A stretch of 10,239 bases of DNA from an uncultured Chlamydiaceae bacterium (GTDB lineage Bacteria; Chlamydiota; Chlamydiia; Chlamydiales; Parachlamydiaceae), in contig CAMFKA010000065.1 in assembly GCA_945957185.1 (NCBI GenBank), positions 1 through 10,239 on the forward strand, in the 5' to 3' direction. The notes below the pieces were generated by a model. That model was not told where the DNA came from. It made no database searches and saw only the letters and a program-made list of their open reading frames with translations. This document shows positions 6,217 through 10,239 of this stretch, one piece after another (within the stretch, counting starts at the first letter, position 1; each line of letters begins with the position of its first letter). The position numbers were made by a program, and so were the translations under genes.

Positions 6217-6837
6217 CTACAGGCAGAAGTTGTGCTTGATGGCAAGGGTCACTGCTTGGTTGTAAACTCCCGTTGTCCCGGGTTTATGGAAGTTATATCC
6301 CAATGCTAAATTCCATCTGTCTGAGAATGCATAATTGATTCCCGCCATCACTTGCCAAGCAAAAACAGCATTTTTTGCTCTTACACAACCATGAAATTCG
6401 TTTGTTTCGTAATACTGCTGGTCGCACCCTGCACCTGCTCCAATAAAAGGACGGTAGCGCCCTAAACCCCACCCGAAGCGACACAAAGAGATATCCCACA
6501 GCAGGTTGCCCATATAAGAAGTGGTTTGATAATGCATATCAATAGAGTAATCGCCTCCAAAAAAATGAATGTTGTCAGCGTTATTTCTGCGAAAGGCGAC
6601 TTCGGCTTCGGCTCTAAGACCGTTAGCCAATTCGTAACCCACTGAACCTGAAACTACATATCCAATTTTAGTGCTTAGGTGACTTCCATAACCACACTTC
6701 GCCTCTAAAAAATTCAGCCCTCCCAGCGCTTGAACGTAAAAAGGGGTTTCGGAACTTTCAAACCACCCATCAGCTTGTAGGAAATTGGTGGAAAGGATAA
6801 CAGCTGCGTTAGCTAACAAAAGAGCGCGATTTTTCAT
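6217..6837 (-). CDS. Small outer-membrane beta-barrel protein
   Basis: Residues 1-22 (MKNRALLLANAAVILSTNFLQA) are a signal peptide. The mature part, about 184 residues, alternates short amphipathic strands ending in aromatics with polar turns: FYVQALGGLNFLEAK, KIGYVVSGSVGYEL, LRAEAEVAFRR, YMGNLLWDISL, YRPFIGAGAGCDQ, VFAWQVMAGINYAF, WNLALGYNF and VTLAIKHNF. This is the pattern of eight-stranded porin-like/OmpA-type barrels (YRPFIGAGAG is typical), in the size range of OmpW, opacity and Ail-like proteins. The protein ends NFCL, a slightly unusual beta-signal with the aromatic two before the last residue. Five Cys residues in the mature part would fit the disulfide-linked chlamydial outer membrane. 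AAGGAA about 7 bases upstream supports the start. It is divergent from the transporter gene and has a candidate promoter at 6873-6901. The ligand or adhesive role is not visible. Confidence 0.85.
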   Translation of the reverse strand: MKNRALLLANAAVILSTNFLQADGWFESSETPFYVQALGGLNFLEAKCGYGSHLSTKIGYVVSGSVGYELANGLRAEAEVAFRRNNADNIHFFGGDYSIDMHYQTTSYMGNLLWDISLCRFGWGLGRYRPFIGAGAGCDQQYYETNEFHGCVRAKNAVFAWQVMAGINYAFSDRWNLALGYNFHKPGTTGVYNQAVTLAIKHNFCL

Positions 6838-6872
6838 AGAATTCCTTGCAAAAATTTTTTATCGGAGTCCGC

Positions 6873-6901
6873 AGTATGCAATGACTAAAAAAAAAATTCA
6901 A
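6873..6901 (-). promoter_or_regulatory. Candidate promoter of the beta-barrel gene with T-run spacer
   Basis: On the minus strand TTGAAT (6901-6896) and CATACT (6878-6873) are 17 bp apart, each 4 of 6 to consensus, and the spacer begins with a run of nine T, part of a ten-base T tract. Some chlamydial major envelope promoters also have AT-rich spacers, so the tract may tune expression. Confidence 0.4.
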
Positions 6902-6911
6902 TCGAATTTAG

Positions 6912-6941
6912 TGGAAATAATAATATTTTTTCGGTTATAAT
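6912..6941 (+). promoter_or_regulatory. Promoter of the transporter-SET operon
   Basis: A perfect TATAAT lies at 6936-6941 with TGGAAA (6912-6917, 4 of 6) 18 bp upstream. Transcription would start near 6948, about 29 bases before the ATG at 6977. It runs divergent from, and just clear of, the promoter on the other strand. Confidence 0.55.
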
Positions 6942-6976
6942 CCATTTATTTAACGAACTTAATCAAATAAGTATCA

Positions 6977-7921
6977 ATGATTAAAGGGACTTTACTAGGA
7001 ATTGCTGCATGTTTAATTTGGGGACTCATCTTTATTGTCCCTGATCTTATGCAAGGCTTTGATTCCTTTGAAATAGCTTTGGGGCGCCATTTTGTGAACG
7101 GCTCCATCTCTTGTGCCCTTTTGCTGGCTCAGGGGGGGATCGCTTTACGCATGTTTCCTTCCGGAATATGGAAAAAAGCTTTTTTGTTTTCTCTCGTCGT
7201 TAACATCGGTTACTATACCTGTCTAGTGACAAGTGTTAAATTCGCTTCCCCTGCCATTGCAGCGCTCATTGTAGGTGTTAGTCCCATTGTCATCATTTTC
7301 TACGGAAACTGGATGCAAAAAGAGTGCAGCTACCGCAGCTTAATTGTCCCCTCGTTACTTATTCTCGTGGGCCTTGTTCTGATTAACCTCCCTTTATTTT
7401 TTGAAGAAGATCTCGACATCGAAAAACCGTTCTATTTTCTTGGTGTTCTCGGCGCTATCGCTTCCATGTGTGCTTGGAGCTGGTATGTCGTCGAAAACGC
7501 CCGCTTTCTAAAACAAAATCCCGAGATTTCTCCTCAACAGTGGTCTACACTGATTGGGGTTTCTACTTTTGTTTGGGTGGTTTTTTTAGCATTTATTTAT
7601 GAAAGTTGGAATGGCGCCGAGCATTGGGAAAAATTTATTACCTCTTCTCCAATGCTGTGGTCGTACATTGGAGGGTGTCTGCTTTTGGGAATTTTATGTT
7701 CATGGGTGGGAACATTTTTGTGGAATAAAGCCAGCGGATTGCTGCCTGTATCGTTTGCAGGGCAGCTTACCATCTTTGAAACCATCTTCGGTTTGTTATT
7801 TTATTATCTTTTGGAACAGGAAATTCCTCCGTTAGAAGAGTTTATTGGTGTCACATTGATGGTATCTGCGATACTATACGGCATGAATACGTTTATTGTA
7901 CGTGAGCCAATCCAGGATTAA
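6977..7921 (+). CDS. DMT-superfamily (EamA) transporter
   Basis: The 314 residues give about ten membrane helices in two five-helix halves, the standard size and plan of EamA/drug-metabolite transporters. The first half opens with GTLLGIAACLIWGLIFIVP and contains the typical FASPAIAALIVGVSPIVIIFYG stretch (about 89-110). The second opens at FLGVLGAIASMCAWSWYVV and ends with LPVSFAGQLTIFETIFGLLFYYLLEQEIPPLEEFIGVTLM in segments characteristic of the family. These permeases act in the inner membrane and usually export or import amino acids, nucleotides or cofactors; substrate cannot be read from sequence. The C. trachomatis S-adenosylmethionine transporter (CTL843) belongs to the same superfamily, which matters because the next gene, 20 bp downstream and probably co-transcribed, uses that cofactor. 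The start lacks a clear SD, suggesting a short or leader-poor initiation. Confidence 0.9.
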   Translation: MIKGTLLGIAACLIWGLIFIVPDLMQGFDSFEIALGRHFVNGSISCALLLAQGGIALRMFPSGIWKKAFLFSLVVNIGYYTCLVTSVKFASPAIAALIVGVSPIVIIFYGNWMQKECSYRSLIVPSLLILVGLVLINLPLFFEEDLDIEKPFYFLGVLGAIASMCAWSWYVVENARFLKQNPEISPQQWSTLIGVSTFVWVVFLAFIYESWNGAEHWEKFITSSPMLWSYIGGCLLLGILCSWVGTFLWNKASGLLPVSFAGQLTIFETIFGLLFYYLLEQEIPPLEEFIGVTLMVSAILYGMNTFIVREPIQD

Positions 7922-7941
7922 TCCTTAACAGAGCTGGCACC

Positions 7942-8727
7942 ATGACCCCCTTTTTAGCGATAGAAAGAGATGACTTTGATTCGTTAAAAGCCTACAAAAA
8001 AGAAAATTCCTTCCTCGATTGCGTAAATTCCTACGGATATACTCCATTGGAATGGGCGTATCTTCTTGGAAATAAGAAAGCCGCTGCGTTTCTCGATCCC
8101 AGAACCCCAAAAAACTTAAAAATCGATTTAGGGGAGGGTATTAAAAAAATTGCCCCTTCGGAGTTCTACCATTTTTTTGAAACACACTACTACCCTCACT
8201 TACAGTTCGATTCTCTTCCATCGCTGCAAAAAAAACTTAACGAAGCTCCCATTTGGATCGCTTACACCCCCGTGGGTTATACGTTGAGAAGAGACGGGAA
8301 AAAATATCGACAAGAGATAGGCTCGGGTTATGTTGCAGACACGATTATCCGATGGATCGATGAGGACATCGGTTATGGATTATTTGCCGGTAAAGACCTT
8401 CTCGAAGGAGAGTATATCGCAGCGTATACCGGAAAAGTTCGTGAGATCGATCCTATCCATAAAGACATTAATTCGTACTGTTTTCACTACCCTACAAGAT
8501 GGCTTGCGAAAAATTACACCGTCATCGATTCCTTACAGCAAGGAAATGAAACTCGCTTTATCAATCACAGCAATCAGCCAAATCTAGAAACACGGTGGAT
8601 TTACGATCGAGGATTGATGCATCTTTGCTTCTTTGCCGTCAAGTTCATCCCGAAAGGAACCCAGCTGACATTCAATTATGGAAAAGATTTTTGGAAATCT
8701 CGTCCCGGTGAAGTGCGTGAAATTTGA
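7942..8727 (+). CDS. Ankyrin-SET domain protein lysine methyltransferase, candidate host-directed effector
   Basis: A SET domain occupies about residues 130-252 of 261. Visible motifs are GYGLFAGKDL (144-153), the YTG of the SAM-binding region (162-164), GNETRFINHSNQPN (201-214) holding the cofactor-binding NHS, and LTFNYG (242-247) with the catalytic-site Tyr246. There is no pre-SET or Cys-rich post-SET domain, as in the short viral and bacterial SET enzymes. Residues about 12-53 look like an ankyrin repeat, with YGYTPLEWAYLLGNKKAAAFL as its core; residues 54-125 are a linker without motif. SET enzymes transfer methyl groups from S-adenosylmethionine to lysines. Chlamydial NUE (CT737) and Legionella RomA/LegAS4 are secreted enzymes acting on host chromatin, so a host target is plausible but inferred; no secretion signal is recognisable. 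It probably shares an mRNA with the transporter. Its own SD is weak. A foldback element follows 27 bp after the stop. Confidence 0.88.
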   Translation: MTPFLAIERDDFDSLKAYKKENSFLDCVNSYGYTPLEWAYLLGNKKAAAFLDPRTPKNLKIDLGEGIKKIAPSEFYHFFETHYYPHLQFDSLPSLQKKLNEAPIWIAYTPVGYTLRRDGKKYRQEIGSGYVADTIIRWIDEDIGYGLFAGKDLLEGEYIAAYTGKVREIDPIHKDINSYCFHYPTRWLAKNYTVIDSLQQGNETRFINHSNQPNLETRWIYDRGLMHLCFFAVKFIPKGTQLTFNYGKDFWKSRPGEVREI

Positions 8728-8754
8728 GTATAATTCCAATCAAAATGTAAGATA

Positions 8755-8921
8755 TAAGAGGGTGTTTACAAAGTGTGATCAGGATGCTTTGCTGCTAGAA
8801 ATCGGTTATAAGCCTGTAAAAAAATTTCGGAATATAAATTTATATTGCGAAATTTTTTTACAGGCTTATAACCGATTTTAGCACACAAATCATCCGATCG
8901 AACTTTGTAAACACCCTCTAA
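8755..8921. mobile_element. MITE-like palindromic element with TAA direct repeats
   Basis: The core (8758-8918, 161 bp) begins GAGGGTGTTTACAAAG and ends with its exact complement; with the adjoining bases the terminal repeats match for 18 bp (8757-8774 and 8902-8919). TAA stands directly outside on both sides (8755-8757 and 8919-8921), as expected from a 3-bp target duplication. The inner arms match perfectly for 31 bp (8799-8829 with 8848-8878) around a central self-complementary AATATAAATTTATATT. The stretches between outer and inner arms also pair, with gaps. No transposase is encoded, so it would need one in trans. IS5-group elements, especially the IS1031 subgroup, make 3-bp TNA duplications and have ends starting GAG, so this is the best guess for the parent family, from memory only. 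It separates the SET gene from the peroxiredoxin gene. Confidence 0.88.
8845..8872 (+). promoter_or_regulatory. Possible outward promoter within the foldback element
   Basis: TTGCGA (8845-8850, 4 of 6) and TATAAC (8867-8872, 5 of 6) are 16 bp apart with a T-run in the spacer, reading towards the peroxiredoxin gene 77 bp away. The mirror arm carries TTCCGA, a poorer -35, so any activity would be mostly rightward. No better promoter is apparent before the gene. Confidence 0.35.
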
Positions 8922-8948
8922 CAAACGAATGGTAATGGAGAAATTGCA

Positions 8949-9404
8949 ATGACAAAACAATTGGAAGTGGGTGATGCGATCCCAAACTTTAAATTAAAAG
9001 ACTCTGAAGGTTTGGAGTTTACTCAAGAAGATTTCATCGGGGCTCCGTTAGTGCTCTTCTTCTACCCTAAAGATGATACTCCGGGATGCACCAAAGAGGC
9101 TTGTAGCTTTCGAGACAACTTGTCCGAGCTAGATGCCCTGGATGTGATCGTCATAGGCGTCAGCCCCGACTCTCAAGAGTCTCACGAAAAATTCATCGAA
9201 AAACACAATCTGAATTTCACTCTCTTCGCCGATACGACTAAAGAGCTTTGCAAAGTTTTTGGTGTCCTCAAAGAAGAGGGGAAAATTGAGCGTTCCACTT
9301 TCTTAATTGATTATGACGGAACTATCGAATGGATCGAAAGGCCAGTTAATGTGGAAGGGCATGTCGACAGAGTCATTACAGCAGTAAAGGCTTTGGAACG
9401 ATGA
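8949..9404 (+). CDS. bcp: Thiol peroxidase, PrxQ/Bcp-type peroxiredoxin
   Basis: The 151-residue length and sequence fit the Bcp/PrxQ subfamily, which reduces hydrogen peroxide and organic peroxides in the cytoplasm, recycled by thioredoxin. YPKDDTPGCTKEACSFRD (39-56) carries the peroxidatic Cys47 in the PxxxTxxC setting and Cys52 five residues later, the resolving Cys of two-cysteine Bcp proteins. VIGVSPDSQESHEKFIEKH, FTLFADTTKEL and ERSTFLIDYDGTI are the usual later blocks, with the conserved Arg in RSTFLI. A further Cys in KELCKVFG is not a standard position. GGAG eight bases before the ATG supports the start. The last four bases overlap the start of the glycosyltransferase gene (ATGA), so the two are translationally coupled, although no functional link is known. 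The MITE-like element just upstream may supply or insulate its promoter. Confidence 0.95.
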   Translation: MTKQLEVGDAIPNFKLKDSEGLEFTQEDFIGAPLVLFFYPKDDTPGCTKEACSFRDNLSELDALDVIVIGVSPDSQESHEKFIEKHNLNFTLFADTTKELCKVFGVLKEEGKIERSTFLIDYDGTIEWIERPVNVEGHVDRVITAVKALER

Positions 9405-10183
9405 TCCCCATCTCCGTCACCATATTAACAAAAAATAGCGAAAAGTACCTCCAAGAGGTGCTTTCTCATCTGACTGATTTTGATGAGGTCTTGCTTTACG
9501 ATAATGGATCGACCGATTCCACTTTTGCTATTGCGAGCCGCTTTCCAAATGTTAATATCGTGAAAGGAACGTTTGAAGGGTTTGGCGTCACACATAACAA
9601 AGCTTCTGCTGCTGCCAAACACGACTGGATTTTATCGATCGATAGCGACGAGCTTGCATCCGCTGCTCTCGTTGCGCAATTGAACGCGCTGCCGCTTAAC
9701 CAGGCTGCAGTGTACTCGTTTCCCCGCCACAACTATTTTGAGGGAAAATGGATCCGTTGGTGCGGGTGGTATCCCGACCGTCAATACCGCCTCTATAACC
9801 GCAAAACAACGGCATTCACAAACGCAGACGTTCATGAAGCCGTCATCGTCGATGGACATCTCCATATTCCTCTTGATGCACCAATCATCCACTACTCATA
9901 CGCCTCTCAAGAGGATTTTCTTGCAAAAATGCAGTCTTACTCCTCTCTCTTTGCAAAGCAATATGTGGGGAGGAAAAACTCTTCCGTCCCCAAAGCTATC
10001 GCTCACGGATGTGCAGCCTTTCTTAAGAGCTATCTGCTCAAAAGAGGATTTTTAGGCGGCTCTCAAGGGTTTATGATCTCCGTTTACAATGGCAACACAG
10101 CTTATTATAAATATCTCAAGCTGCGCGAAGCAAACCGGAAATTAACGTCCGATCAAAATAAAGATACCAGCGACAAGCGCTAA
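9401..10183 (+). CDS. Family 2 glycosyltransferase, WaaE/KdtX-like
   Basis: This 260-residue cytoplasmic enzyme has a GT-A fold: ISVTILTKNSEKYLQEVL (4-21) opens the nucleotide-binding half, LLYDNGSTDST (31-41) holds the conserved D-x-G-S-T-D, and WILSIDSDE (76-84) carries the metal-binding DSD. The block GWYPDRQYRLYNR (122-134) and the following DVHEAV (143-148) are typical of the WaaE/KdtX group, which adds a sugar (glucose in enterobacteria) to the inner core of lipopolysaccharide. The length matches that group. Chlamydial LPS is usually very short, so a core glycosyltransferase suggests a more elaborate LPS or another glycolipid acceptor. The start overlaps the peroxiredoxin stop, and the final 42 bp overlap a converging gene; the lysine- and aspartate-rich tail after residue 245 is not part of the catalytic fold. 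Confidence 0.9.
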   Translation: MIPISVTILTKNSEKYLQEVLSHLTDFDEVLLYDNGSTDSTFAIASRFPNVNIVKGTFEGFGVTHNKASAAAKHDWILSIDSDELASAALVAQLNALPLNQAAVYSFPRHNYFEGKWIRWCGWYPDRQYRLYNRKTTAFTNADVHEAVIVDGHLHIPLDAPIIHYSYASQEDFLAKMQSYSSLFAKQYVGRKNSSVPKAIAHGCAAFLKSYLLKRGFLGGSQGFMISVYNGNTAYYKYLKLREANRKLTSDQNKDTSDKR

Positions 10184-10239
10184 AACTCCTAACACGATAG
10201 GAGGGATACCAAATCCTCCAATCACGCTGGTAAATCCGA
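10142..10239 (-). CDS. C-terminal end of a small membrane protein (enters from the right edge)
   Basis: Reading leftward from the edge, one frame gives 31 residues: GFTSVIGGFGIPPIVLGVLA and then LVAGIFILIGR, ending at TAA (10144-10142). The string is that of a glycine-rich membrane helix closed by a single Arg, typical of a C-terminal membrane segment, and unlikely as a chance reading of the opposite strand because the 55 bp outside the glycosyltransferase gene share the same open frame. It overlaps the 3' end of that gene by 42 bp, tail to tail. Family and length cannot be judged from this piece. Confidence 0.6.
   Translation of the reverse strand, partial: GFTSVIGGFGIPPIVLGVLALVAGIFILIGR

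Noticed and set aside
8678..8960. Frames on both strands sharing a peptide with IGYKPVKKFRNINLY
   Set aside because: Same cause: the palindromic MITE-like element encodes the same string in both directions. Not proteins.
1..10239. tRNA or rRNA genes and a new defence or conflict system
   Set aside because: I saw no cloverleaf with a T-loop signature, no rRNA-like stretch, and no nuclease, toxin-antitoxin or defence-type gene cluster; the gene content is envelope, transport and a single effector-like protein.

Overview
The window reads as a chromosomal stretch of a Chlamydiae member, most likely an environmental, amoeba-associated lineage (Parachlamydia/Waddlia/Simkania-like). The evidence is a divergent type II secretion secretin gene preceded by an unrecognised membrane-anchored gene, an arrangement I recall from chlamydial gspD (CT572) and its upstream neighbour CT573. 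Other support is a SET-domain protein of the kind chlamydiae use as a nuclear effector, several lineage-specific small membrane proteins and sigma70-like promoters with T-rich spacers. The taxonomic call is inference; there is no rRNA or other marker.

Layout. Bases 1-3062 (minus strand) hold a two-gene overlapping operon: a membrane-anchored periplasmic protein in the GspC position, then the N-terminal 567 residues of a GspD-like secretin that runs off the left edge. At 3210-4335 a small membrane protein (plus) and a site-2-protease-like membrane metalloprotease (minus) converge and overlap by 53 bp. At 4546-5018 is a SnoaL-like protein with a strong SD, an upstream inverted repeat and a textbook terminator. 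At 5094-5972 is a GT92-like glycosyltransferase with an export signal. Bases 5980-6212 are a non-coding palindromic repeat element built of three related hairpins. At 6217-6837 (minus) is a small outer-membrane beta-barrel protein, divergent from a DMT-family transporter (6977-7921), which is followed after 20 bp by an ankyrin-SET protein (7942-8727). A 161-bp MITE-like palindrome with 18-bp terminal repeats and a TAA direct repeat on each side occupies 8755-8921. Then a PrxQ/Bcp peroxiredoxin overlaps by 4 bp with a WaaE-like glycosyltransferase. The end of a small membrane protein gene enters from the right edge on the minus strand and overlaps the glycosyltransferase gene by 42 bp.

How the genes fit together. 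The secretin operon belongs to an envelope secretion system. The beta-barrel protein, the two glycosyltransferases and the membrane protease also concern the cell envelope or exported material. The SET protein is a candidate host-directed protein, and the transporter in front of it could handle a metabolite such as S-adenosylmethionine, which is speculative. No single gene looks like an undescribed defence or mobile system. The most novel elements are the two foldback repeats and the uncharacterised partner of the secretin.
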